This document shows, one piece after another, positions 31,491 to 42,240 of a stretch of DNA of 64,000 nucleotides. Source of the stretch: Haliotis asinina. Its lineage: Eukaryota; Mollusca; Gastropoda; Lepetellida; Haliotidae. The translations under genes were made by a program, and so were the position numbers. How positions within the stretch are numbered: position 1 is the first letter of the stretch; each line of letters begins with the position of its first letter. The notes beneath the pieces were generated by a model, which ran no database searches, was not told where the DNA came from, and was given only the letters and a program-made list of their open reading frames with translations. The DNA lies in assembly GCF_037392515.1 (NCBI RefSeq), contig NC_090290.1:27177753-27241752 (forward strand), in the 5' to 3' direction.

Positions 31491-34400
31491 TATAATGAAA
31501 CAGCAGCAGTAACTACACTACCTACATGTAATTAGGGCTTCTTGCCATAAGGCAAAAGACCTATTGTAATTACTGATGTTTTTATTATTATTATTTATTT
31601 TTCCGCCGTATTTTGTTCCAGCGCTACAAAGAGCACCAGTGGACAGAATCACTTGAAAAAAATCAGGCAGATGCGCACCGAGGTGTAGATATTCCCCATT
31701 AAAATCTCTAGGCTGTGGGCCCAATAACAAAGGGGAGATAAATCAAAATTAATTCGAAATTTTCAATTTGAAATGCAAATATCTCGAAAACTACTGCTGC
31801 AATGACTACCAAACTTCTTGAGCAGATGCGCAATCAAAATGGCTACAATTTCGCCTGGACGGGTCGAGTCGCTAAAATGCACCGTTTGGCCGCTATTTGC
31901 GATTGAAGTTTTTGCTGCTGTTTTTCAGCCCAATTCTGACTACTTTGCTCCCAAAATCTGCTGCACTACAACTACAACAGCTACCGCTTTCAAACTTGCC
32001 ATACTTTGTCTCTAGGCACCTCCCTACGCAACGACATCATTGTTAAAATGCTTTGTTTTGACGGTGATACACACTGCATTAGCTAAAAAGAAGACACAAC
32101 GTTTGACACGTGCCCCCTAGTGAAAGGAAAGAGTGCGAAGCAAATTTACTAATATTTCTGCTTAGACCGCTTTAAATATCTATCGAAAGTGCTTGCTTCT
32201 ATGCACACATCACCATAAACAATACTAGCCATCAAAATCCCCAAGTTTCTGCTTATTAAGGAAATAGGCACTTCTTTTTATCACCGACGGCCCATGAATA
32301 CGCGGCGGAATGTGCCAAAAGTTGGCGCAGCATTTAACGTTTAACCCTTGGAAAGAGCACGAAAATCTGAAGGAAAGCGGGAGGACAATGACGGCCGCGC
32401 CTTCAAACATCTGTCTCATGCACCAGCACTCACTCTTGCCTGTCAGTTCAGTCGTTTCGTTCAAAGTTGGCGATATGTATGAGTTCTGTTGATATAAATA
32501 TAACGTGTCTTTGTGTATGTCAAAAGTGCTAGCGCTTACCAAATACATTTGATCTGAGCTTCAATTAAAATTAAGTAGAGTTTTTTGTTGAAATGCCTTT
32601 TATAGGCCTATGAATGTATCTAACAACTAACTGAAAATGCGAAAAAGTTAAAGTGTTTTGTCTGTTTTGTAGTGGATACGTGGATTCAAACAAGTAAATT
32701 CATCAACAAGTTAAGGCCGAAGTATATCGGTCAATATCCCTTCTGTTCTTGGCGTGGGGCCTCTGATGAGTCTCCTTGCTTAAAACAGTGTGGATATTTA
32801 CCGATGCCGCGAGGAAACCATGAATGTAACTCATAATTACTTATGCTATATTTTCGGTCGACCTTCCGTATTCTTTCAATATTATCAACAATTTTACATA
32901 CATTTGAATGGATTTAAAGGTCAAGATCAATTAAAAATCCATTTCCTTGCACCTCTCTCCTTTTCACCCTCATTATCTCTGATTGAGCATGTAATGCACG
33001 TGAAATTCATTCCAGGCCGTGAGTAAAGAAATCGGGAGCGTCTCGCCAGGCACCGGTGTGATAGGCTGACTTGCTGGTGTCATTTGAAGTAATTAATCAC
33101 AAATGGCATTTTGTTGACACTGAAATTAATAAAAGAACACACCGTCTGCTTATACTTATAGTAAATTTCTAACATTACTGTAACATTTAGACATTGTATA
33201 GACTGCCAATGTGGATCCTATTTCACACCCACCCTATGCGCGATCTTGCGTGTGTTTTCTGTCATATAGATTCTGCTGAATGCTACAACTAAATTAAAAC
33301 AAAATGCAAATAATGAATTTAAAACAGACTAATGTTATAGCAACAATGGCGGGCTACTACCTTGTTCAGGAATGTATCCATCAATATCCACACGAAAGAA
33401 CGATATTTCTTTCATCTGTAGCTGGTAAATAATCCTGCTCTATGTCGTGTGTCTTACAAATGTCTAATTTGCGAAAAAGTGACACATCGTTTCAGGTCTT
33501 TTACATAGGTCACCCCAGATAGCACAGTTGGCAACTAATTGTATGATATCCGCCATTCTAAGTAATGTAGTTAACCAATAATGAGCAATCAATCAGTCAA
33601 CGCAGTGGTGGTTAATTCTTTGAAGGGAGGATGTTGTTTTTACACTCGCACTTTATGACAGGTTGTAGTCAGCATAGACTAGTACATCTATACACATTGC
33701 CTTTTGACAAATCCGCTGTTGAAGATAAATGTAATTAATCAATCAGCGTGTTATCGGTTAATCCTTTGATTGATGTTTGGTTTTGTAACTCAGCTGATAA
33801 ACCCTTACATGCACATATTATATAACATGTAATACATTTGCCACATCAGACCTTAATTACTAATTAATGTTGAGTACTTACTCCATATAGAAGAAATGCC
33901 AAATGAAACCTTTGTTGAGGAATGTGAGTGGTGTCACCACCAATTATACCTGTTATACCCACATCAGAACCCATTTAAATAGTCATTCTGTTCAGGTTTT
34001 GTTAGTCATTTAAAATACTCTGAGTGATTTATTATATCTAGCACCTGTTGTATCTCGTGCTGATGATCTAGCGAAATGTTGTCATTGAAGCAGGAAAAGC
34101 TGCTGTTAATTTGTTTTTAAATTCATAAAGTCACAACCAATTTGATTTGGATTATAGTAATGTACTATCGTCCTCTTGTATTGACCATTCAGATGATACT
34201 GGTATGACGGCATGAATATTTTAAGTCAAATTTACATCAGTTGAACCACGAAAGTCAACACACTGAATCCATCTGGACTGGTTCTGTTTGTGCTAGTAGA
34301 GTGCATTTACAAGATTCATCGCAAGCAAAGGAACAATTCAAGTTCACGTATGTCATTAAGATCAATGGTTATTTTTCCTGTATGTTTTTGAACTTAGATC

Positions 34401-34909
34401 AGTGGAAATGTTTGTTATGTTGCTTGAGATAGATTTACTTAATGTTTATTAATCACATTCAGCTTCGGCTACCACGTTTTATGTTTTAGGCATTCTGAAC
34501 AGATCGTTGTACCGTATGCATTCTTTGATTACTGAATGGACCACCACTAACTTTTTTTTCTCTTTTGATGTTCTTTTACAAATAGCATCTGTTTCAACAC
34601 CACTAAGAATTCAAAGCGACAACCATTATGTTTGTTCATTTGATATCCTAATACAGGTACCATTTGTACTTAAAGCCAATATGAATTCAAAGTTAAAGAA
34701 TGACACATTTCCCATTACTGACAGTAGTATGTATCTATATTATCTCTAGCCATGACTACTATTGGAAGTACGTCACAGATGCAAATGGCTGTATTGCATA
34801 ACATCCAAGAAGCCCTCATCGCTGCTCGCAGCTATATTTAATTTGTTTATTGTTACTCAGCAAGGCATTTCTTCTGCCAGTCTCAACTCTTTTTGGGTCC
34901 TCCTTCTTG
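31491..34909. other. Unassigned interior of element B
   Basis: 3.4 kb between two GC-rich cassettes without any viral motif that I can identify. 31540-32110 reads like a dispersed mollusc repeat (CAAATATCTCGAAAACTACTG and neighbouring oligo-T). 32290-32470 is locally GC-richer. The rest is AT-rich. It may be inserted host-type sequence that separates the two gene blocks of the element. Confidence 0.3.
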
Positions 34910-35020
34910 GTGACTTGCGTCACAGGGGTGTGGGTTGTCCCCACTGGTTGGCTGTCGTCCACAGGGCTGTCCCCACTTGGGTTGTCTCCACTAAGCTGTT
35001 GTCCACCGTGGTGTGGGGTG
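34910..35020 (+). repeat. GC-rich cassette 5, extended array
   Basis: A string of related words: GGTGACTTGCGTCACAGG, GGTTGTCCCCACTGGTTGGC, GTCGTCCACAGGGCTGTCCC, GGTTGTCTCCACTAAGC, GTTGTCCACCGTGG and GGTGTCCCCATCTCTGCAGC. The repeated unit is about 20-25 bp. All three + frames and the complementary minus frame are open across it, so long ORFs here are a composition effect. Confidence 0.65.
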
Positions 35021-35207
35021 TCCCCATCTCTGCAGCATCTGTCTTGTATAATATTTTTATTATTTATCTTATAAAAGGACAAGTATGATAGGGGTGGTTT
35101 TTGGCCCACTAACAGAATTGGCTGAAAACATGTTATTTGTTTAGAGACAAGTTAGCTTTGCATAAAAATGCTATATTTTATATGTTCTGAGGTGTAATTT
35201 TTCTGCA

Positions 35208-35770
35208 GAGGGGCCCAAATGGGTTTTATCAATTCCCATGAAAAATAACAAGAAGTCTGAAATATCAGTGTGCCATAATGGCTTATTTACAACTGTTATT
35301 TTATTTACATACATATTACAGCAGTTTTACGACAGGTAGTCATGCTGAAAAACATGTCAATATCAGTCATAATGTTTTAACTTCAAGGGGCCCAATTAGG
35401 GTTGCAAAACATTGTTGATTCAATTACTTGCCAATTGTGTCCCCAAAACTCAGTCATTATTCACAGCAATCTTTGCAAATGTAATCCATGGGTCCATTGA
35501 ACAACATGTAAGCATGATAAACAATCACTAAGAATCACAGGGGCCTGTTTTGGGTGAAGCTTCATTTTGGGCACAGCTTCATTCTAACTAATACGTGGTA
35601 CAGGTCAGCATTTACAACCAGTTTTAGCAAATATACAGTTAACATCTCAATCATCATATGTTATTTCAATAGCCAACCATGTTGCACTAAAAATCACAGG
35701 TCTTGACCTCAAAGGGGCCCATTTCGGGTGAAATTTCATTGTCAGTGCAGGTTCATATTAACACCATGCA
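35208..35770 (+). repeat. Degenerate tandem array marked by GGGGCCC, about 165-bp spacing
   Basis: Related blocks start at about 35208 (GAGGGGCCCAAATGGG), 35384 (AAGGGGCCCAATTAGGG), 35538 (CAGGGGCCTGTTTTGGG) and 35711 (AAAGGGGCCCATTTCGGG), each followed by a similar AT-rich tail with GTGAAxxTTCATT in the last two. Confidence 0.6.
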
Positions 35771-36924
35771 CATGTTAAAGTCGGTATTCAAAAGACTTCA
35801 CAGAGTAATTATTCACAACTTATCCACTTTAAAGATATAAAAAATCCATTATTGCTCTTCATTCACACAGTCATCAATCTCATAATCTGATTCACTCTCA
35901 AGAAATGCAGTATTCAAAAGTGTATAAACCTAAAGTAGATCAAAATGTATAAAATATGAATTTAAAATATTGGGTACAAACGCAACTAGACCAACTTGAA
36001 AAGGTGAATGGTCAGTGTCTTAAGAAAAGATTTACATGATGCTATTTAATTGTTTCACCAGTGTTGTAACATAGATTACCAAACTTAAGAAAAAAATTAC
36101 AATATTTGGATTTGATGTGAAACAGTTTAGTTAAACATTGTAGGCTTGATAAACAAACTTTGAAAAAAAGAAAGAAAGGTTACATGGATTTGAACCTGCA
36201 TGTCTGATAACAAAAGAAACCAACAGTCCACTATTGCAACCATTAGGCTACATATTCCTTTGCCTCCCAGTGTGAATTTAAGCTTATATATTACACTTTA
36301 CAACTATGTATGACGTGACATCTGCTTGTGTTCATCACCTGCTAGACCTTGATACAATGTTCTTATTATAGCTAAAACATCCTTTTCATACAGTTAAGTG
36401 TAGTCATTTGGGTTAATTGAAATGTAATATGTCATTGGAAACATCAAGGTACATAAGTTCTTGGAAAATGCATATGTTTATACATGGCAATCCTGTTGAA
36501 TGACAGTGTTATTTTGACAGTGACAGGTGACTCAAAGGTGTTTGATACACAGATGATAGAAAAACTATGATCAAATTCTTACACAATAACAAAGATTTTC
36601 ACCTTTACAGTACTGCTTGATCATATTCTGAAAATCTTCAGACATCTTCTTACTTTTCTAGCAGACACCAACAACAAACACCAATGTTTACCTCTCATAA
36701 ATCTGCTTTGTGATTCCCTTATGATATTGAAAAGTTTAATAACGATGTTTGATATGTGTATTTTAGAGCACAAAACCATTCAAAATATAACGTATCATAG
36801 CACAGATGTGTAAATGTGATGGATTGTTTTTAAAGATGTTAGTTTATGTCAATGTTTACTTTTTGAGATGTTGTATGGGGCAATTTCATAAACCGAAAAA
36901 ATGTACTTTTTTAAAGATTTTGAT
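35771..36924. other. AT-rich stretch, no gene seen
   Basis: Apart from the tRNA-like block at 36180-36260, only short ORFs without motifs. Confidence 0.3.
36180..36260 (-). repeat. tRNA-like sequence (SINE head or degraded tRNA gene)
   Basis: On the minus strand TAGCCTAATGGTTGCAATAG resembles the D-arm/A box and GGTTCAAATCCATGTAACC resembles the T-arm/B box and acceptor end, about 50 bases apart as in a tRNA. I cannot fold a convincing anticodon arm, and no CTCACTCAC tail follows. Confidence 0.45.
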
Positions 36925-37025
36925 GTGAGCAAAAGCGTGACCCACCACAATTTTTTAGGTGTACATTCTAATTTACTTTCTTCATATGTGGTGAAAAAAT
37001 TGGGATGGGTCACGCTTTTGCTCAC
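36925..37025. repeat. 101-bp foldback with perfect 20-bp arms
   Basis: GTGAGCAAAAGCGTGACCCA at 36925-36944 is exactly complementary to TGGGTCACGCTTTTGCTCAC at 37006-37025. Pairing continues imperfectly inward through CAATTTTTT-type strings, leaving a short loop. It is a compact MITE-like hairpin or structured RNA candidate. Confidence 0.7.
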
Positions 37026-37628
37026 ACTTTTCTATCACTCTGAAAATCAGAAAATGTAGGTTTCTAGAAGATATTGTAAAATATGTTAACTTTGAGGTCT
37101 TCAAAGAGGAAAACTAACAACACTAGAAACATAAAAATGCAAATGGAGGTAACTTCGACAATTAATTTAGCTCCTTTTATGCTAAAATTATCATGTTGTA
37201 AAATTTTGATAATCATGACATGCTGTGGGCCAGTAAGGGCCTCTATCATACCTTGTCCTTTACAATGCTTTGCCGTAATGATTGCTGCCGTCATCAGGGC
37301 TAGATACATGCCATATTTGTGGTATAGAGCACAACTGATATAACTCGAGACATTATCGATAAACGGGTCCTTCTCTCCTTCTCTATAATTAAAGTATAAT
37401 TTATTGATTTTTGTGAATCTTATCAGCGGTTATGTTGTCACCTAAATATTGCTTACCCTTACCACCCACTACATTAGCTAAGTACATAGAGATAAAGGTT
37501 AGATTACATGAGACTAGAACTTCAAAAACAGACATTTTACTAACATTTACTGAAACATTACTAAAAATTACTAAAACATTACTAAAAATTACTAGGTAAC
37601 TACTAAAATTTACTAAGACCTAAGGCTA
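37026..37628. other. Spacer before the ATPase gene
   Basis: AT-rich. 37530-37620 has a tandem run of TTACTAAAA-type units (ACATTACTAAAAATTACTAA). No gene seen. Confidence 0.35.
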
Positions 37629-37675
37629 ACGGGGGCGTGGGGTCACCCCACCACTTGGTAACCCACTGGCTGGTC
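37629..37675 (+). repeat. GC-rich cassette 6, end of ATPase gene
   Basis: ACGGGGGCGTGGGGTCACCC and CCACTTGGTAACCCACTGGC. It overlaps the last codons and the stop of the ATPase frame. Confidence 0.5.
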
Positions 37676-39775
37676 AGTTTTCAATACTAGCTTGGCATAT
37701 TTAGTTTCAGCGAGCTGTTGTTTCACCCATTCCCGTTCAGGTTTACTCATCACATCATTCTCTCTCAAACACTCCTTGAATGAATCCCTGTCCTTGCAAT
37801 GCCACCCAACGAGTCTGTTCGTTGAAGTCTTTCAACACCGAGTTGAATTTCTGTGTCGGCACCCATATGCTGTGATGGCCAGAGAAGGCTAAATACAACA
37901 GCATGTCTCTCTTTTCATCCCCCCCGGCATGTAATGGGGGGGGGGGGGGGGGGATACAGTCGACGCCTCGTCTGTCCGTCCGTCCGTCTGTAATCATTTT
38001 GTTTCCGGAGCATAACTCAGAAACCGTTCAATATTTTTAGACCAAACTTGATAGATATAGTAATCTCAGCCTATGGTTGTGCCTTTTGCTATTTATATTT
38101 TTTGTCATTTATATTTTTTTTGTTTTTCCATGGAACATTTTGGTGTTAGTCTCATGGTGGGGTGGGGTTTGTTTCCAGAGCAGAACTAAAAAACTGTTCA
38201 ATATTTTTGTGCAAAACTTTGTAGGTATACCAATCAGAAGTTGCAATGGTGCCTTTTGCTATGTACAGGTTTTTGAGATTTCTTAGTTTCTCGGTTTCCA
38301 TAGAAGCGTTTTGTACTGAAAAGTGAGAGGTGTGTTTTGTTTCCGGAGCAGAACTCAAAAACGTCTTAATATCCGTCAGTGTTACGTGGTAGATATGTGT
38401 GGCAGACCCCAAAGTGGTGCCTTTTGCTATTTACATGTTTTTCTGATTTATTATTTTCTCTGTTTCTATGGAAACGTTTCGGACTTAGTCTCAAAATGGA
38501 GGGATGGGCTTCGTTCCTGGAGCAAAACTCAAAAACCGTTCAATATTTTTCTGAATAACTTGGTATATATATCAACCAGAACCTATAGTGGTGCCTTTTG
38601 CTATGTGCAGGATCTTGTGATTTCTTAGTTTGTCGGTTTCCATGGGAAACGTTTTGGACCTAGTCTCAAAGGTGAGAGTTGTGTTCCGTTTACGGAGCAG
38701 AACTCAAAAACTTCTTAATATCTGTTAGTAAAACTTTCTAGATATGTGTGGCAGACGCCAAAGCGGTGCCTTTTGGTTTTTACAGGTTTTTGTGATGTAT
38801 TATTTTCTTGGTTTCCATGGAAACGTTTCGGACTTAGTCTCAAAATATAGGGGTGGGCTTTGTTCCCAGGGCACAACTTGAAAACCATTTCATATCATTC
38901 AACAGATCGTGGCAGATATATGAGACAGATCTTGAAATTGTGATTTTGCTGGTCACAGATATATGGCATTCATAGTTTTCATGAATTCCATGGAAACAAT
39001 TCAAACTTAGTCTAAAAGAAGACAATGAGTAATCTCAGATTATTTGTCCTTTCAAACATGTGGGGGCCAGGGGGATATGTCATCTTCTGATGACTCTTGT
39101 TGTTATTTATAATTTTCTCCGTTTCTATGGAAACGTTTTGGACTTAGTCTCAAAATGGAGGGATGGGCTTCGTTCCTGGAGCAAAACTCAAAAACCATTC
39201 AATATTTTTCTGCTATTTACAGGTTTTCATGATGTATTATTTTCTCAGTTCCATGAACACCTTGCTGACATCGTTTCCGGAGCACAACTCGAAAACCATT
39301 TCATATCTTTCAAAAGTTCTTGGCAGATATATGAGACAGATCTTCTGATTACAAATATATGGCATTTATATTTTTCATGAATTCTATGGAAACAATTTTG
39401 ACTTTGTCTAAAAACACAATAAGTAACTGTCAGATGTTTTGTCCTTTCAAATATGTGGGGGCCAGGGAGATATGTCATCTTCTGATAACTCTTGTTTGTT
39501 ATTTCTCTGTTAGCGCTGCAATCATCACGGATGAATGACGTCGGTATTCCTTTAAATTTGTTGTGAAATAAGGTTAAATACTCCTGCAGTCGTGTCCGCA
39601 GGTCGGTCTATCATCAACCAAGCTCTTTCCTTATACGTTTTATTCATGTTTATAGAAGGACACAATATAACGATTTTATCAAATACTTCCCTATAATACC
39701 CCTCCAACAAATCCAATAGAAAAACGGTCTTTCCACAACCTGTCTGCCCTCAAATAATAGCGCAAAACCTGTTCC
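37643..39775 (-). pseudogene. Viral packaging-type ATPase, split by an insertion (element B)
   Basis: FtsK/HerA-type packaging ATPases pump genome DNA into virions of Polinton-like viruses. Reading leftward from 39770, GQTGCGKTVFLLDLLEGYYR carries the Walker A loop, then KIVILCPSINMNKTYKERAW. After a frameshift (about 39570), IRDDCSANREITNK supplies a Walker B-type acidic pair. A 1.57-kb satellite-bearing element (37914-39488) then interrupts the gene. On the other side, DEKRDMLLYLAFSGHHSIW, VPTQKFNSVLKDFNEQTRWV and KYAKLVLKTDQPVGYQVVG complete the C-terminal part to the stop at 37643. Two copies of CTCTT flank the insertion. A stop directly precedes the Walker A glycine, and upstream codons belong to the capsid-like frame, so the true N-terminus is gone. 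The gene is dead by at least three independent events. Confidence 0.75.
37914..39488 (+). mobile_element. Satellite-bearing mobile element with hairpin ends, copy 1
   Basis: The head is CCCCCCCGGCATGTAATGGG (poly-G expanded here), then GTCGACGCCTCGTCTGTCCG. The body is about nine degenerate units of 160-180 bp with the words TTTCCGGAGCAGAACTCAA, ACCGTTCAATATTTTT, GGTGCCTTTTGCTATTTAC and GGTTTCCATGGAAACG. The tail is GGGGGCCAGGGAGATATG then GTCATCTTCTGATAAC. An internal tail copy with intact GTCATC-TTCT-GATGAC lies near 39085. It interrupts the ATPase gene, flanked by CTCTT (37909-37913 and 39489-39493). The short ORFs inside are by-products of the satellite. Hairpin ends with a minisatellite core recall Helentron-associated elements. 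Confidence 0.65.
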
Positions 39776-40256
39776 TGTATGCTTCGGTGATTGCCTTTTC
39801 ACTATTTGGCAGTCTAGTTGTTTCATCTGGTGTGAAGGCGTACCCGATACATAACCTATTCGATCTTTTGCTGCCTAATCCCTGGTATATGCTGTTTTCG
39901 CTTTCTACCTCACTCATCCAGAGGTCTACATAACAGTAATATATATTGCTGTCATCTATGCTAAGCACCTCGTTGCCGCTAAGTTTTATAATGATTTTCT
40001 TGACTATAGCAAAACCCACATTATTCACTAGCTCGCGTTTGTCGTTAGTCAAAGTCAAAGTGACGCTAAACGCCAATCGTGCCATACCAGGTACTATGAT
40101 GTCATTCTCACCCAAGTTTGGGAGTCTGACCAATAGTGTTTGGTTCTGTTCTGTCTTACTGGGTTTGTTTGTAATAGAAACTGACTTGCGCACGGCTTTG
40201 ACGCCTAGTGGCTCTCTTACTCTTAGGAAAGGAATGAGCTTTCTACCGTATGACAT
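39750..40256 (-). pseudogene. Capsid-like protein of element B, C-terminally deleted
   Basis: Opens MSYGRKLIPFLRVREPLGVK, then NIIVPGMARLAF-type text (seen as ENDIIVPGMARLAFSVTLTL), LVNNVGFAIVKKIIIKLSGN, EVLSIDDSNIYYCYVDLWMS and LGSKRSNRLCIGYAFTPDET. The mix of beta-strand-like alternation and the position beside a packaging ATPase suggests a jelly-roll capsid protein. I recall related proteins in cnidarian and mollusc viral-like elements, but the capsid role is inferred. After KAITEAYRNRF the frame runs directly into residues belonging to the ATPase just before its Walker A motif, with a TGA between. The rest of this protein and the front of the ATPase are therefore missing, consistent with a deletion that joined two neighbouring genes in the same frame. 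Expected full length is much greater than the 168 residues present. Confidence 0.5.
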
Positions 40257-40307
40257 TAAATATTATTAATATTTAATATAATATAATTTCAAAACTATGA
40301 TTTTGAT
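40257..40307. promoter_or_regulatory. AT-only spacer between divergent genes
   Basis: About 50 bp, over 85 percent A/T (TAAATATTATTAATATTTAA and similar), separating the start codons of the capsid-like gene (minus) and the membrane-protein gene (plus). The position suggests a bidirectional late-type promoter of the viral element; no specific motif is assigned. Confidence 0.3.
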
Positions 40308-41130
40308 ATGGATGATTTTGGAGCTACTGCTTCTCATGATGTTGATTGCGATGAAGATACTTTGTTCACTAGTTCGTCATTGAGCAACCAACTTTTGAAA
40401 ACAACAATAGACGATTATTATGATGGATTGAAAAACAATAGAAACTACGTTGAGCCTCTAGGCCGAGAGTATTCAAAGTTTACGTTAGATGATTATTGTG
40501 TTCTATGTCTTAAGGATAACCCTGAGATTGACATCATGAGCAAGCGTACTAGAAAACCACTCGCCTTGTCAACTCTAGCCAGTCGCCATGGTGCCGAATT
40601 TATACGTGAAAAACTAAACATGTCAGATTACGCCGGTGCAAAACCTAAATTACCCCAAAAGGTCATTCAAGATCTGCAAACCGCACGATCTGAACTGAGT
40701 GACTTGCATTTGGCTGTGGACAATGATGACATTACACAGCATACCACAAAAGCATCTGACAGCGTCGACAAACTGTTGATTATGTATTTGGACAAAACAG
40801 ATACGAATATTGTTCCTTGAGCAAGGTATCACATTGCCTGTCTTCTGACGGCATTAGGTTTCATCATATCAACCGTTGTAGTATCTGTTCCTAGAGGCAC
40901 CCCAAGCCGACCACAGGTCCCCACACCCCCAAGTGGTGATGACGTCAGAGGCTGGATAAAAAACATCTTAAATCGCTCAGAGAGGTCCTGGCTAAACTCG
41001 CTGGTACGGCCACAGAAGCCATGCCTGGTATCATAGGTAGTATCGTTTTGTGGTAGCTTAGTACGCTTGGTAAAACAGTCACATGGCTTGGTCAAAATCT
41101 GTAGGCATTCATCGTAGTCGTGACACCTCC
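40308..41130 (+). pseudogene. Two-segment membrane protein of element B, interrupted by stops
   Basis: An open stretch of 170 codons starts MDDFGATASHDVDCDEDTLF and is acidic and helical, with YVEPLGREYSKFTLDDYCVL, LDDYCVLCLKDNPEIDIMSK and SRHGAEFIREKLNMSDYAGA. After the TGA at 40818 the same frame continues: HIACLLTALGFIISTVVVSV is a clear transmembrane segment, then a Pro-rich GC cassette and GDDVRGWIKNILN. One frameshift later, LKSLREVLAKLAGTATEAMP and GIIGSIVLW precede a second hydrophobic region cut by two TAG codons (each where Trp would fit), ending AFIVVV near 41130. The original was perhaps 275 residues. It diverges from the capsid-like gene over a 51-bp spacer. No family known to me; a virion membrane protein is a reasonable guess. 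Confidence 0.5.
40895..40937 (+). repeat. GC-rich cassette 7, inside membrane protein
   Basis: GGCACCCCAAG, CCGACCACAGGTCCCCACA and CCCCCAAGTGG. It encodes a Pro/Ser-rich loop (PRGTPSRPQVPTPPSG) after the first membrane segment without breaking the frame. Confidence 0.65.
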
Positions 41131-41170
41131 GACAACCAGCACTGTTGTATAATCGATATGTTACTGGTGG

Positions 41171-41736
41171 ACTGCCTGCACTGTGGGGTGGACCAGGCGT
41201 ATTGCAACGTGTCCTGGTATCGTTTTATAGCACTAGGCAGATCTACCGGTGATGCAATAGCATCCTCAATATTAACCACGAATTGTTTCTGTTCCCTTTC
41301 CTATGATGTTGGAGCGCTTCTGTGATTGAGCGCCAAGAATAGCCCACACGTACGTTCTAATCGAATCGTTTAAACGAATATTACCAGTGTGAGTGTATCC
41401 TTTTGATGTATCCAGCATGAATTTTTTCCAATCATCACCTTCCCCCTGTTTGAACTGCCTGCACTGTGGGGTGGACCAGGCGTATTGCAACGTGTCCTGG
41501 TATCGTTTTATAGCACTAGGCAGATCTACCGGTGATGCAATAGCATCCTCAATATTAACCACGAATTGTTTCTGTTCCCTTTCCTATGATGTTGGAGCGC
41601 TTCTGTGATTGAGCGCCAAGAATAGCCCACACGTTCTAATCGAATCGTTTAAACGAATATTACCAGTGTGAGTGTATCCTTTTGATGTATCCAGCATGAA
41701 TTTTTCCAATCACCTTCCCCCTGTTTGAACCTCCAA
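41171..41736. repeat. 283-bp tandem duplication inside an element B gene
   Basis: Copy 1 (41171-41453) and copy 2 (41454-41736) both start ACTGCCTGCACTGTGGGGTG. Copy 2 differs by a 4-base loss near 41633 (TACG), a missing T in the ATTTTTTCC run and a missing ATC in the next run. Near-identity makes this a recent event compared with the decay of the surrounding gene. Confidence 0.85.
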
Positions 41737-42240
41737 ACGTGGTAATCCTTGCTGTCGTCAAAAGCCAAGTAGCGGTCGTCCCACTCGTTTGTTTTAAAGT
41801 AGTGATACGACTTATATCCCCATTTTTTAACCACATCATAGCTGGCTTCCGCAAGTGACTAATTGTGAACGATAGGAATTCCTAATCCATGATTTGGTCC
41901 TGGCAAACGCCAATCTGTATTAGGATCTACACCGAACTCAATACAAACTCGTCCATCGTACAGGTTGTTTATTGCATTCCATGCCTTATCCTGTGGTATT
42001 GGTGCGCTTATTTCTTTGAGAACACGTCTGATATGGAAGTACACGTGAAATGTAAATTTACTCAGTTCATCTCACTTAGTGTCTGTCAATGTCAAGCCAC
42101 TTCCAGTCATCGCGCTCTACACAGCGAAACTGAATTGATTCTGCCAGAATTTCATCGGGTTGTTATACCATGTGTGTACCGTTTTCACGTTTGTGACAGA
42201 AAACCCATAATGTTCAAACACATCCAACAAATCTGGCTCT
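41171..42240 (-). pseudogene. Uncharacterised element B protein with internal duplication
   Basis: Reading leftward from about 42240: EPDLLDVFEHYGFSVTNVKT, then VHTWYNNPMKFWQNQF, FRCVERDDWKWLDIDRH in a shifted frame, FHIRRVLKEISAPIPQDKAW, CIEFGVDPNTDWRLPGPNHG, stop, SLAEASYDVVKKWGYKSYHY, RYLAFDDSKDYHVWRFKQGE, and a segment repeated by the tandem duplication with DTSKGYTHTGNIRLNDSIRT, WAILGAQSQKRSN and VNIEDAIASPVDLPSAIKRY. There are at least three stops and three frameshifts. The composition (many aromatic and charged residues, no membrane segment) is that of a soluble protein of 300 residues or more. I do not recognise it. Confidence 0.45.

Noticed and set aside
34762..35109. Long overlapping ORFs on both strands
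   Set aside because: They are open because the GC-rich cassette array lacks stop codons in several frames; the peptides are low-complexity and no family motif is present.
37909..37980. CRISPR-like or regulatory short repeats (GTCCGTCCGTCC, poly-G)
   Set aside because: Simple-sequence expansion within the satellite element head; no spacer structure and a eukaryotic context.
38077..39478. Several 60-100-residue ORFs in the satellite block
   Set aside because: The same peptides recur with the repeat unit (for example at 60070), so they are translations of satellite DNA, not genes.
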